Virus record (IMG/VR): IMGVR_UViG_3300043331_001889
Coordinates: 1 to 45,531 of that record
Direction: 5' to 3' (one strand)
DNA: 45,531 nucleotides
Source: a virus
Positions 26,058-32,805 of this stretch are shown in pieces. The notes beneath the pieces are model-generated. The model saw nothing but the letters and a program-made list of their open reading frames with translations, did no database searches and was not told where the DNA came from. Numbering within the stretch: position 1 is the first letter of the stretch; each line of letters opens with the position of its first letter. The translations under genes and the position numbers were made by a program.

Positions 26058-26311
26058 CGTTCCCTCCACGCGTCGCCCATGCCGCGGTAGCGTTCGATCT
26101 CCGCCGACTCGATCTCCGGGTGCAGCTCGCGGCACGACTCCAGGTAGTCCGCCACGACGCTCGGCGTCCACTTGCGCGCCAGAATCAACGCGACCAGCTC
26201 GAAGCGCATCGCGGCGTAGGCGTCGCGGCACAGCGGCGCCGACATCCAGCTCGGCTCTTTCGCGACGACGGCCCGTGAAGGCGGCAACGGCAACAGCGGT
26301 TTGGTGATCAC
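26054..26311 (-). CDS. Hypothetical protein
   Basis: 85 residues from a GTG at 26311 that forms GTGA with the upstream stop and has AGGGG before it. The longer frame to 26551 overlaps another gene. Helical, with MRFELVALILARKWTPSVV and an acidic C-terminus. A 24-base repeat shared with the replication gene covers the region just before its start. Confidence 0.5.
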   Translation of the reverse strand: MITKPLLPLPPSRAVVAKEPSWMSAPLCRDAYAAMRFELVALILARKWTPSVVADYLESCRELHPEIESAEIERYRGMGDAWRER

Positions 26312-26583
26312 GGGTTCCCCTTTCGGAGCCTCGAACGGAGGTCGTTCCACGCTGGCTGGAAAAGGCGTTCGAGTTCGACGTATCGCGCCGATCCAAACAG
26401 CCTTTTCAGCCCGATGTTCAAGTTGCTCGCGGTGTCTAAGATCACAACGCGACGGCCTTGGCACCACAACGCGATCGTCGCGGGCGCGAGCTGATACAGC
26501 GCGAAGTCGGGCTCCTGGGAACGGATCGTCTTGCACGTGTTGCACAGGCACAGGACGCCCGACAGCGCATCCAGTTCCCTCAG
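26308..26583 (-). CDS. Hypothetical protein with CxxC, apparent CTG start
   Basis: 91 residues if started at CTG 26583. This CTG overlaps the stop of the replication gene as CTGA and is preceded by GGAGG seven bases upstream, exactly like the ATGA/GTGA couplings elsewhere. The only other nearby start is GTG at 26601, six codons upstream, which lacks a ribosome site; no ATG or GTG follows for more than 40 codons. The protein has LCLCNTCKTIRS near the N-terminus (possible metal site) and YVELERLFQPAWNDL at the C-terminus. Confidence 0.45.
   Translation of the reverse strand: MRELDALSGVLCLCNTCKTIRSQEPDFALYQLAPATIALWCQGRRVVILDTASNLNIGLKRLFGSARYVELERLFQPAWNDLRSRLRKGNP
26321..26344. repeat. 24-base repeat, copy 1
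   Basis: The 24 bases beginning TTTCGGAGCC and ending GGAGGTCG are identical to 27024-27047. The two copies lie in different coding frames of two different genes, so the conservation is at the DNA level rather than the protein level. Confidence 0.7.
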
Positions 26584-27536
26584 CCCGGTTCCTCCAACCA
26601 CCGCTGCTGGTTCAGCCACGTCGCCGCGTGCGGGATCATGTTCGACGGCGTCGATTGGCTGCGCCAGTACTCCCGCCACTTCACCAGCCCCAGGAATACT
26701 CGGTTGAACGTCTCCTGACCATACGGCCGCACGCCACGCCACGCCCTCAGCGCCGCCAGCCGCGCCACCTTTCTCGGGTATTCGGGCCATAGCAGATTCG
26801 CGAACGCCTCCTCCCACTCGTCGCGCCCCATCGTCAGGGCATCCAGGACCTGACGCGCCTCCGTCGAAACGGAAACCGCGCCGTTGACCGGTTGGGTTGG
26901 GTGGGGTGGTAAGTCTTCACCCAAGAACCAAGTACCAAGTACAGGAGAGCGACCCTTGAGCGTGTCGCTCAACGCACGCTCAGCGACTTTACTCGTTGAT
27001 TTTCCATGGGTTACGAGGTCGCTTTTCGGAGCCTCGAACGGAGGTCGAACGGAGGTCGAACGAGAACGTTTTGCGTTCGTCGCGCGCGCTCCCTTGCTCC
27101 GCCCCTCCGTCACCCGGCGCTGGCGCCGCCCCTCCGTGGCCATCCAGCCGAGAATCCAGAACCGGCCCGACCGCACGAACGCCCGCCCGATCCCGTCGCG
27201 GCACGCGGCCCACCGGTCCCCGAGCCCCGAGAACCGGGCCAGCAGCGCATCGTCGGCCGGCAGGACGCCGGGCTGCTGCTCCTGCCACGCCTGCAGCGCC
27301 AACGTCCAGAAGCCTCCGCGTTCTTCCGGCGTCATGTGCTGCGTCGCTGCCATCAAGTCGTTCGCGTACACGAAGAACCCCGGCCAGCGGGGCTTGAATG
27401 GGTTCTTGAACCGCACGGCGGCACGCTCCCTGTGCGATGGGTCTCCTGGGGGTCGGATGGGCGCCCGTCCCCGCTTGACGGCGGTCAGGCTACCGTCGAG
27501 GGGTTGCGTGAGCCCGCGGGAGAGCGGGCGCGCCAT
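26580..27536 (-). CDS. Replication protein (DUF1376-like N-terminus, primosomal C-terminus)
   Basis: 318 residues from the ATG at 27536 (GAGG six bases upstream). GTG 27416 and GTG 27578 are alternatives; the conserved part starts near the former. N-terminal DUF1376-like pattern: FVYANDLMAATQHMTPEERG, FWTLALQAWQEQ, LPADDALLARFSGLG. The linker is basic and repeat-bearing. The C-terminal helical domain (LLWPEYPRKVARLAALRAW, then MIPHAATWLNQQRWLEEPG) is the ending typical of phage replication initiators and helicase loaders. Probably recruits replication proteins to the origin. Iteron-like repeats lie inside this gene, as the origin does in lambda gene O. Confidence 0.65.
   Translation of the reverse strand: MARPLSRGLTQPLDGSLTAVKRGRAPIRPPGDPSHRERAAVRFKNPFKPRWPGFFVYANDLMAATQHMTPEERGGFWTLALQAWQEQQPGVLPADDALLARFSGLGDRWAACRDGIGRAFVRSGRFWILGWMATEGRRQRRVTEGRSKGARATNAKRSRSTSVRPPFEAPKSDLVTHGKSTSKVAERALSDTLKGRSPVLGTWFLGEDLPPHPTQPVNGAVSVSTEARQVLDALTMGRDEWEEAFANLLWPEYPRKVARLAALRAWRGVRPYGQETFNRVFLGLVKWREYWRSQSTPSNMIPHAATWLNQQRWLEEPG
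26956..26972. repeat. Perfect inverted repeat in replication gene
   Basis: TTGAGCG, a 3-base loop, CGCTCAA. It lies in the A/T-richer linker part of the replication gene, next to the iteron-like repeats, in a stretch that also holds a short tandem ACCAAGT repeat (about 26926-26940). Confidence 0.5.
27024..27062. repeat. 24-base repeat copy 2 with tandem 11-mers (iteron-like)
   Basis: Copy 2 of the 24-base repeat spans 27024-27047. Overlapping it, the 11-mer GAACGGAGGTC occurs twice in tandem (27036-27046, 27047-27057) followed by a partial GAACG. Period 11 is close to one helical turn. Located inside the replication gene between its two domains. Confidence 0.6.
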
Positions 27537-27644
27537 CCGATCCTCGGCCATTCCAGGACCATCCCGACCGTGACTCACGCGCCGAGATTATGCCTCAACC
27601 GGACGCCCGTGGCGGTGAGTTTTTTCGCCGCGCCCGGCATGAGG

Positions 27645-27670
27645 GTTGTGGGGAGTTGTGGAAGTTGTGG
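27645..27670. repeat. Three phased GTTGTGG direct repeats
   Basis: GTTGTGG at 27645-27651, 27655-27661 and 27664-27670, spaced 10 and 9 bases, about one helical turn, so a protein could bind all copies on one DNA face. Upstream of the replication gene. Confidence 0.6.
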
Positions 27671-27761
27671 GGTGTCGCTCCCGGGATTCCGGGGGCGCTC
27701 CCCCCGGCCGCGTCTCCCAAGTCATACGTCTCCCAAGCATACGCGTTCCCTGCGACACCCC
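27669..27761. repeat. Inverted repeat enclosing a hairpin and tandem repeats
   Basis: GGGGTGTCGC (27669-27678) pairs with GCGACACCCC (27752-27761), a perfect 10-base arm. Inside lie a 7-base-stem hairpin, CCGGGGG/CCCCCGG at 27689-27707, and two near-identical 16-base units (CGTCTCCCAAG plus CATA/TCATA) at 27711-27742. Confidence 0.6.
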
Positions 27762-27997
27762 AACGGTTCCGGCTAAGGCTTCCGGCACCAGCCGTCTCTC
27801 TACGCATGTCTGGTTACAAGGCCGACGCGTTGCCTGCCTCAGCCGAACACATGGCGGATGGCGCTGCCGGGGGCGCGGTTCGCCTCACGGTTCGCTACAC
27901 CGGCCGCTTGCAGGGTGCCAACCTGGGCGTTCCCCTGCGCCATCCGCGTGACAACAAGGGCGGCTGACGCTACCGGCGCAAAGGCTCACGTGCTCCG

Positions 27998-28095
27998 GCC
28001 ACCCGCAGCGGTGCGCATCATGGCGCTTTCCGCGTACGTCGCCTGCGCCAGCCACCCAAAGCGGTGCCCCCGAGGGCGGGCATGCCCCCGGGGGC
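27998..28095. repeat. Operator-like 17-base repeats and GC palindrome
   Basis: GCCACCCGCAGCGGTGC (27998-28014) and GCCACCCAAAGCGGTGC (28051-28067) differ at two central positions. The near-palindrome GCCCCCGAGGGC (28066-28077) and the perfect palindrome GCCCCCGGGGGC (28084-28095) follow. They lie upstream of the plus-strand secreted gene and could bind one of the phage regulators. Confidence 0.5.
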
Positions 28096-28180
28096 GGGAG
28101 GAAGATGCGCGCCGGCTCTTGCGGGCGCCGGGCGCACCTGTCAACATCGCACGGTCGGTCGCGGCCGTGCAAGGGGTTCC

Positions 28181-28705
28181 TTGGCTGTCCTCACCTCCTT
28201 TCGGTCGGCCGCCTTCGCCGCCCTGGTTTGCGTGTGTGTCGCCGCCTCTCTCGCCAGTTCCGACGTCGTGCTGCGCTTCACCTACCCGGCATTCCAGGCC
28301 GACTCGTCCGGGTTCGGCGCGCCGAGCGCGGTGCCCGAATCTTCGCTCGTCCAGGTCGCCGTGCTCGGCTCGTCACGCACGCGCCCCTGGTTCCACGTCC
28401 GCACCAAGTCATGCGTCGGCATGGAAGGCCAACCCGACAGCGTGGCGCTGCCGCTCGACCTCGGCGGTGAAACGTGGCTGTTCTCCGTGAGCGTGCGCGA
28501 CAACTGGAGCAACTGGTCGTGGCCCGTGTACCTGCAGCTCAACCTGCCGCCGGTCGGCGTGGGCGACCCGCCGCACCCTAAGCCTGACCCGCCCCCGGCT
28601 CGTCAACGTTGCTACGACGTCCAGGGCCGCGCAGTCGATTGCGCCAACGTCCGTTCGGGGGTGCAGTTTCGTCGTGGCCAGATTCCGCTTTCAATCGTGC
28701 GCTGA
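28181..28705 (+). CDS. Secreted fibronectin-III-like protein on the opposite strand
   Basis: 174 residues from TTG 28181, with AAGGGG just upstream; the frame is open further upstream but has no better signal. Residues 1-27 form a Sec signal peptide: R8 in the n-region, then AAFAALVCVCVAASLASS. The mature part reads as one beta-sandwich of fibronectin-III type: VVLRFTYPAF, FHVRTKSC, SVSVRDNWSNWSWPVYLQ (the 'V.D..N.S.WS.P' ending), then a Pro-rich linker PPHPKPDPPP and a short Cys-containing tail. It is the only plus-strand gene found. Function unknown; a moron-type surface, receptor-blocking or adhesion protein is plausible. Its last 128 bases overlap the convergent minus gene. Confidence 0.65.
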   Translation: MAVLTSFRSAAFAALVCVCVAASLASSDVVLRFTYPAFQADSSGFGAPSAVPESSLVQVAVLGSSRTRPWFHVRTKSCVGMEGQPDSVALPLDLGGETWLFSVSVRDNWSNWSWPVYLQLNLPPVGVGDPPHPKPDPPPARQRCYDVQGRAVDCANVRSGVQFRRGQIPLSIVR

Positions 28706-28934
28706 GCCGCCGGGCTCGCCGATCGAGCGTCTGCAGCAGGTCCCTGTTGCTGTCATGGAACAGCGTCACCGTCATGGTCGCCGCCCACGTTGGTGAGTAC
28801 TCCTCGATCACCGTTTCGTCGTCCAGCTTCGGCAACGCCACGCCCGCCGTCCCGTCGGTGTTGAAGCAGACTGCCGCTGAGTCTGGCGGCAGTCCCTGAC
28901 ACCACCCCTGCGGTCCCTCCATCTCGTCGTTCAT
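28578..28934 (-). CDS. Hypothetical acidic protein, overlaps convergent gene
   Basis: 118 residues from MNDEMEGPQGWCQG; ATGA overlap with the upstream gene. Residues 20-80 look like a compact fold (VCFNTDGTAGVALPKLDDE). The last ~40 residues (GRWRNRLRGPGRRSN) overlap the plus-strand gene and look less protein-like, so the real end may be affected by a sequencing error or the overlap may be genuine. Function unknown. Confidence 0.5.
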   Translation of the reverse strand: MNDEMEGPQGWCQGLPPDSAAVCFNTDGTAGVALPKLDDETVIEEYSPTWAATMTVTLFHDSNRDLLQTLDRRARRLSARLKAESGHDETAPPNGRWRNRLRGPGRRSNVDEPGAGQA

Positions 28935-29263
28935 CCTTCCTCCCCCTTCACCTGTTTGCGGACGCTCGTCGGCAGACCCTCCAGCGCCAGCCGCCGGCAG
29001 TACGCCATCGCGATCGGGTCCACCGTGCCGTCGTAGTGGCAGATTTCGTGGGCGAACAGCATGCGCTGCCAGGTCGCGACGTCGTTGCTGCTGACGCCGG
29101 CGATCGCCGCCCACTTCACCACCTGGGCCGGCAGCACGCGCAACGGGCGCCGCGCCCGGCCGTGCCGCTCCGGCGCCAACGTGATCCCTGCGCGCGGCCA
29201 CGCGATGATCAGCTTGGCCACCACCGGGTTATCGCGGATCAAGTAGATGGCCTCAGGCTCCAT
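28931..29263 (-). CDS. Small protein with HExxH motif
   Basis: 110 residues starting MEPEAIYLIR with GGAGGACT before the ATG. It contains QRMLFAHEICHYDGTVDP: HEICH matches the zinc-metalloprotease HExxH signature, followed by Asp residues and a second helix (IAMAYCRRLALEG). At this size it would be a minimal metallopeptidase or toxin-like protein, or the motif could be chance. The motif is visible; activity is inference. Confidence 0.55.
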   Translation of the reverse strand: MEPEAIYLIRDNPVVAKLIIAWPRAGITLAPERHGRARRPLRVLPAQVVKWAAIAGVSSNDVATWQRMLFAHEICHYDGTVDPIAMAYCRRLALEGLPTSVRKQVKGEEG

Positions 29264-29420
29264 AGTCCTCCTCGATCCTGGCGCGCCGCTCCAGCTCGCG
29301 CGATTCGCGGCGCCGCGCGATTCTGGTCGCCTCCTTGATGAACTCCGTTACGTCGAAGTGGACCATGTTCGAGTGGCCGCGCTTATGGCCGCCCTCCGTT
29401 CTCTTGTAACGCCAAGCCAT
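29253..29420 (-). CDS. Small basic/coiled-coil protein
   Basis: 55 residues from the ATG at 29420, which overlaps the upstream stop (ATGA). It begins [18 protein letters not shown] and ends in a charged helix (RRRESRELERRARIEEDYG). The stop overlaps the next gene by 11 bases. Codons carry the GC-rich third positions of neighbours. Possibly DNA- or RNA-binding; not recognised. Confidence 0.6.
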   Translation of the reverse strand: MAWRYKRTEGGHKRGHSNMVHFDVTEFIKEATRIARRRESRELERRARIEEDYGA

Positions 29421-29731
29421 CACTCAGTCTCCTCCCCCCGCGCGATTGCCCGCAGCGTTTCGGCGGGCGTCGGCCTCCACCACGGCGCATGGAGGCGTTC
29501 GCACCGGTTCTTGGCCCACACGCAGGTATATATGAACGCCGCGGCGGCGCCACATCCGCCGAAAGCCGTCATCAGCACGCGGGCGGCTGGAGAGTTCCTG
29601 TATAGAAAAGCCAAGCCAACGGCTAGCCCTGTCAGCGCCGCCAAAGCTATCAACGCCGCGATCCCGAGCACGCCCCACGCCAAGTAGTCCAGAAATCCCC
29701 GGCATGCTCGCTTATCCCAGACCCGCGACAT
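29420..29731 (-). CDS. Two-helix membrane protein
   Basis: 103 residues with two clear membrane segments: about residues 17-44 (VLGIAALIALAALTGLAVGL) and 53-72 (VLMTAFGGCGAAAAFIYTCV). Charged ends lie on both sides. Overlaps the upstream gene slightly. It sits in the recombination block rather than beside the endolysin, so a superinfection-exclusion or membrane-anchoring role is as likely as holin. Confidence 0.6.
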   Translation of the reverse strand: MSRVWDKRACRGFLDYLAWGVLGIAALIALAALTGLAVGLAFLYRNSPAARVLMTAFGGCGAAAAFIYTCVWAKNRCERLHAPWWRPTPAETLRAIARGEETE

Positions 29732-30380
29732 CGCCGGCCTCCTCCGTCGCGATCATCTCCGGCCCACCCACCGCCGTGTGGTCGTGCTGGTAAATGCGCA
29801 GCCCCGGGATGTGGCGCGTCCCGTCGGCAATGGCCGCCCGCACCAGCGGCTCGTCCACGACGCGCTTCGTATATTCGATCGGCACCTGGTTGATGTCCTC
29901 TACCTCCCACGTCCATCGCTTCACTCGCGACACCCGGCCGGCCGGCGTGTCGATGCTGGTTGGCGGCGCCGGAACGTACTCCGTCACCTCGGGCTCGGCG
30001 TCCGGCGCCTCGGGCCAGGCCGTGCCCCACTCGGCCGGGGCCGGCTGCGCCAAGACTTCCTCGGCCCGGGCCCAGCCCAGGTACAGCTCGTCCAGGCGCG
30101 CCTTGGCGTCCTTGAGCGGTCCCAGGCGGCCCTTCAGCTCGTCGCTGAGCGCCCCCTTCGCCAGCTCAATCGGGACCGTCCAGCGGCGCTGCAGGCGCTC
30201 GGCCGCCACGATGGCCCGGCGCAGTACCGCGATCGCCCCGGCCGCCGCCGTCGCACCCAAGCGGTCCTGCACGTCGATCCCTGAACAGCCGGGCAGCAGC
30301 GCCTCCGCCGCCCGTAGCTCGGGCAACGCGTCCAGCTCGCGCCGCACCTCAGCCCGCAACTGCTCCGCGTTCACGACCAC
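29712..30380 (-). CDS. RecT-associated coiled-coil protein
   Basis: 222 residues. Helical N-terminal two-thirds (LRRAIVAAERLQRRW, LGPLKDAKARLDELYL), a Pro/Glu-rich linker, then the C-terminal phrase RVKRWTWEVEDINQVPIEY followed by VRAAIADGTRHIPGLRIYQ. That C-terminal pattern is known from phage proteins encoded beside RecT-type annealing proteins (DUF1351-like). It overlaps the RecT-like gene end by 32 bases, supporting a joint role. Exact function unknown. Confidence 0.6.
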   Translation of the reverse strand: MVVNAEQLRAEVRRELDALPELRAAEALLPGCSGIDVQDRLGATAAAGAIAVLRRAIVAAERLQRRWTVPIELAKGALSDELKGRLGPLKDAKARLDELYLGWARAEEVLAQPAPAEWGTAWPEAPDAEPEVTEYVPAPPTSIDTPAGRVSRVKRWTWEVEDINQVPIEYTKRVVDEPLVRAAIADGTRHIPGLRIYQHDHTAVGGPEMIATEEAGDVAGLG

Positions 30381-31677
30381 GCTTGCCCTCCCTCTTGGCG
30401 GCGATGATCGCCTCGACCGCCTCGCTCGCCTGCTGAATCTCGTCGCGACGGAGCCGCGCCAGCTGCAACGGCCCGCTCCGTCCCATCGCCTTGATCACCT
30501 GGCCGTCCGTGATCCACAGGTCGCCGCCGAAGTCCTGCACGAACAACCGCGGCGGACGCGTGAACATGCTGGCCGCCGTGCGCAGCAGGCCCAGCAGCTC
30601 CTTGCTCCGCTCGTCGTCGCTCGTCTCGGCCGGCACCCAGCCGTGCGCCGCCAGGTCGGGCTGCTCGGCAGCCTCCACCTTCGCCAGCAGCGCGGGGTCG
30701 GGCCGCAGCTCACTCACGAGGCTGTCCGGCTCCTGCTGCACGGCCGCGTCGGCCAACGCGTCATTGATCGCCTGGGCGTCCTCGCCGCCGCCCTCCTCGT
30801 ACTCATCCGGGTTCTCGGGCAGCGGCTTCATCCGTTCGCTCCCCGGCACGATGCCCGCCGCCACACTCGGCGTCCCCGCGGGCGGCGTAGCCCCCTCGTC
30901 CAGCACTTCGACCCGGTCGGCCCACTCCGGCGACGCCTCCTTGCCGCTTTCCAGGCCGAACTCCTCCGGCACGTACACCCGCCCGATCACGTGGTCGTAC
31001 GCCTTGCGCGCCGAGAACGCGATCGCGCACTTCTCGTTCATCCAGTCGGGCAGCTTGCCCCAGATCGCGCGCAGCTGGCGCTGCTTCTTGCCGGTGCGCT
31101 TGCCGTTCTCCCACACGTCGGCCCACTTCCACTGCGCCACCTGCGCGAACGGCAGCCACGTGGTGTAGTTGACCACGCGTCCGTGCATCGCGCGCCGCAC
31201 CGTCGCCCACGCCCCAATCGGCAGCACCGCCGCCACGCCGCCGGGCCCCTGCCCCTGGCGCAGCTTCTCGCGTTCGGCCACGTCGTACTCGTGGTGCACG
31301 ACGCCATCCGCGTCGATGCTGCACCGCTCGCCCGGGTACACCACCGCGCTCGCCAGCCCGGCGTAGTCCGACTGGCGCCCGACGATCTTCAGCAGGCCGT
31401 GCACGTTGATGATGACGGCGTGTTCCTTCTCCCACTGGCCGACGTCGTTCTTGCGGTCCATCGTGATCAGCATGACCTCGCGCCGCAGCGGGTCCAGCTG
31501 CAGCACGCGCGCGTAGTGCCACACCAGCGCGGCCAACTCCGGCTTGGCGCCCGGCGCCACCGCCTGGGTCCAGAGCGTGATCCGCTGCTCAGGCGTTTCC
31601 TGGATCAGCGCGAGCGCCCGCGTCGTTCCTTCCGGCGTGGCGTCAGCCCGCGGGCCACCACTCGTTTCCGTTGCCAT
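30349..31677 (-). CDS. RecT/Bet-type single-strand annealing protein
   Basis: 442 residues from MATETSGGPR, with GGAGGAAGACG before the ATG. Residues ~25-230 match the Bet/RecT core: LVWHYARVLQLDPLRREVML, HAVIINVHGLLKIVGRQSDY, PIGAWATVRRA and CAIAFSARKAYDHVIGRVYVPEE. The second half is acidic, Ala/Glu/Pro-rich, with VQDFGGDLWITDGQVIKAMG. It anneals complementary single strands made by an exonuclease, probably the Cas4/RecB-like protein at 24.8-25.6 kb. The 200-residue C-terminal extension is longer than usual. Confidence 0.85.
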   Translation of the reverse strand: MATETSGGPRADATPEGTTRALALIQETPEQRITLWTQAVAPGAKPELAALVWHYARVLQLDPLRREVMLITMDRKNDVGQWEKEHAVIINVHGLLKIVGRQSDYAGLASAVVYPGERCSIDADGVVHHEYDVAEREKLRQGQGPGGVAAVLPIGAWATVRRAMHGRVVNYTTWLPFAQVAQWKWADVWENGKRTGKKQRQLRAIWGKLPDWMNEKCAIAFSARKAYDHVIGRVYVPEEFGLESGKEASPEWADRVEVLDEGATPPAGTPSVAAGIVPGSERMKPLPENPDEYEEGGGEDAQAINDALADAAVQQEPDSLVSELRPDPALLAKVEAAEQPDLAAHGWVPAETSDDERSKELLGLLRTAASMFTRPPRLFVQDFGGDLWITDGQVIKAMGRSGPLQLARLRRDEIQQASEAVEAIIAAKREGKRGRERGAVAG

Positions 31678-31987
31678 CGTCTTCCTCCCCGGTTGGTACG
31701 TCCTCACCGTTCCGCCGCCACGGCCAATCGCGCCTGTATGGTCCAGCGCGCCGCCGCTTGTGCTTCCGGTGCGGATACGCCTCGAAGTTCAACTCCGACA
31801 GCCCATCGCTCAGTAGCCGGAACCCAAAGGCCAGGTTGGGCCCGCTGCGCTGGCCGACGTATTGCGTAATGGAACGCGTGCGGCTACTAGCCGCCTCGCT
31901 CTGCGCGCTCTTCCACGGCCCGACTTCGCGCCGGAATCGGTCCAACAACAGGTCCGCGACCGCGTAGTGAACCACTCGCGCGCTCAC
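31643..31987 (-). CDS. Hypothetical basic protein
   Basis: 114 residues from GTG 31987 (GTGA with the upstream stop). Helical N-terminus, then strongly basic YPHRKHKRRRAGPYRRDW and an acidic Gly/Asn-rich end. Overlaps the RecT start by 35 bases. Possibly nucleic-acid binding; not recognised. Confidence 0.5.
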   Translation of the reverse strand: MSARVVHYAVADLLLDRFRREVGPWKSAQSEAASSRTRSITQYVGQRSGPNLAFGFRLLSDGLSELNFEAYPHRKHKRRRAGPYRRDWPWRRNGEDVPTGEEDDGNGNEWWPAG

Positions 31988-32265
31988 GGCCGCGGCTCCG
32001 GCGGCTCCTCGATCGGAGCGCCAACGATCGCCTCGAACGTCGAAGCGGCCTGAAACAGGTTCGGCTCGTACTTCCAAAACCCTTCGCGAGCGTGCGCGTC
32101 GTCAATCCAGGACCATCGGCGACTGGTAACGTACCCGTCTGCCACTCGCAGCGCGCCACATCCAATACACTTGAGCTTGTAGTCCGGGAGAGTGTCGGTG
32201 CCGTACCTGCGAACCCATCCCGTGAGGCGCAGATCGTGCAGGCCAATCAAGCATTGCCACCTCAT
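31984..32265 (-). CDS. DUF1660-like small zinc protein
   Basis: 93 residues from MRWQCLIGLHDLRLTG; the ATG overlaps the upstream stop. The beginning 'MRxxCLxGxHxxx' followed by LKCIGCGALRV is the layout of DUF1660-type prophage proteins (N-terminal Cys/His then CxxC). Probably binds zinc. Role unknown. Confidence 0.55.
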   Translation of the reverse strand: MRWQCLIGLHDLRLTGWVRRYGTDTLPDYKLKCIGCGALRVADGYVTSRRWSWIDDAHAREGFWKYEPNLFQAASTFEAIVGAPIEEPPEPRP

Positions 32266-32531
32266 AGCTCCCGCTCCTTGTTGCAGGCGTTGCGCCAGAT
32301 CGTCCACCAGCATTTGGCGGCGGCCGTGGTGACGTGCTGGAACGTGACACCGACTTCCTTGAGAAAGAACGCCGCATCAAGCAGCAGCCAATGCGCGAGC
32401 TTCGCGATGCACAGCGCCACCATGATCGGCAGCCACAGGAACAGCGCAAGCCCCTGGCTGATCAGCTGCACCTGCCACGAGCGCCTAGCGCGCAACGCGT
32501 TGCCGACGTACGCTCGATCCTGGTTTTCCAT
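32262..32531 (-). CDS. Membrane protein
   Basis: 89 residues with a long hydrophobic region at about residues 23-57 (GLALFLWLPIMVALCIAKLA, then LLLDAAFFL), enough for one long or two short membrane helices. GGAGGAAGA precedes the ATG. It overlaps the XRE-type gene end by 47 bases. Function unknown. Confidence 0.55.
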   Translation of the reverse strand: MENQDRAYVGNALRARRSWQVQLISQGLALFLWLPIMVALCIAKLAHWLLLDAAFFLKEVGVTFQHVTTAAAKCWWTIWRNACNKEREL

Positions 32532-32775
32532 TCTTCCTCCATTGCGCCTCGGCCGCCTGACATGCCAGGTCCACCGCGCGGCGCGGTTTGCCGTACAGCG
32601 CGGCGAGCACGGCGCGCAGCTTGGGGCCCGCGCGCCGTCGGCCGCTCTCCACGTTGCTCAGGTGGCCCGGGGTGCAGCGCAGACCGTGCGCCCGCACCCG
32701 TTCGGCCACCTCCGCCAGCGTAGGCGGCACCGGCAAGTTGAGCCGATACCGCCGCAGCAGCGTTGTCGCTTCCAT
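32485..32775 (-). CDS. XRE-family helix-turn-helix regulator
   Basis: 96 residues. The Cro/CI-type fold is visible at residues ~15-65: PTLAEVAERVRAHGLRCTPG, then HLSNVESGRRRAGPKLRAVL (recognition helix HLSNVESG). Basic C-terminus. Likely a phage transcription regulator; candidate binder of the 17-base repeats near 28.0 kb. Confidence 0.7.
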   Translation of the reverse strand: MEATTLLRRYRLNLPVPPTLAEVAERVRAHGLRCTPGHLSNVESGRRRAGPKLRAVLAALYGKPRRAVDLACQAAEAQWRKNGKPGSSVRRQRVAR

Positions 32776-32805
32776 CTACACCACCACCTTTCCGACCGAG
32801 CCGCT

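Larger units (their letters stand above)
27537..28180. other. Repeat-rich intergenic region between divergent genes
   Basis: A 644-base stretch without a convincing gene, lying between the replication gene (minus) and the secreted-protein gene (plus). It holds three GTTGTGG repeats, an inverted repeat, a strong hairpin, tandem repeats, two 17-base repeats and a GC palindrome, listed separately. A CATAAT (27592-27587, minus) could be a -10 element for the replication operon but has no matching -35. A plus-strand ORF at 27806-27967 (53 residues) has no ribosome site and is doubtful. This is the best place for early promoters, operators or an origin. Confidence 0.5.

Noticed and set aside
27806-27967. 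Plus-strand ORF of 53 codons in the intergenic region
   Set aside because: No ribosome site and no recognisable motif; codon pattern is only moderately gene-like, so it was not annotated as a gene.
28105-28470. Plus-strand ORF with a good GGGAGGAAG ribosome site
   Set aside because: It is out of frame with the secreted protein, which has a clear signal peptide and beta-sandwich pattern; the ORF product is Arg-rich shadow sequence.
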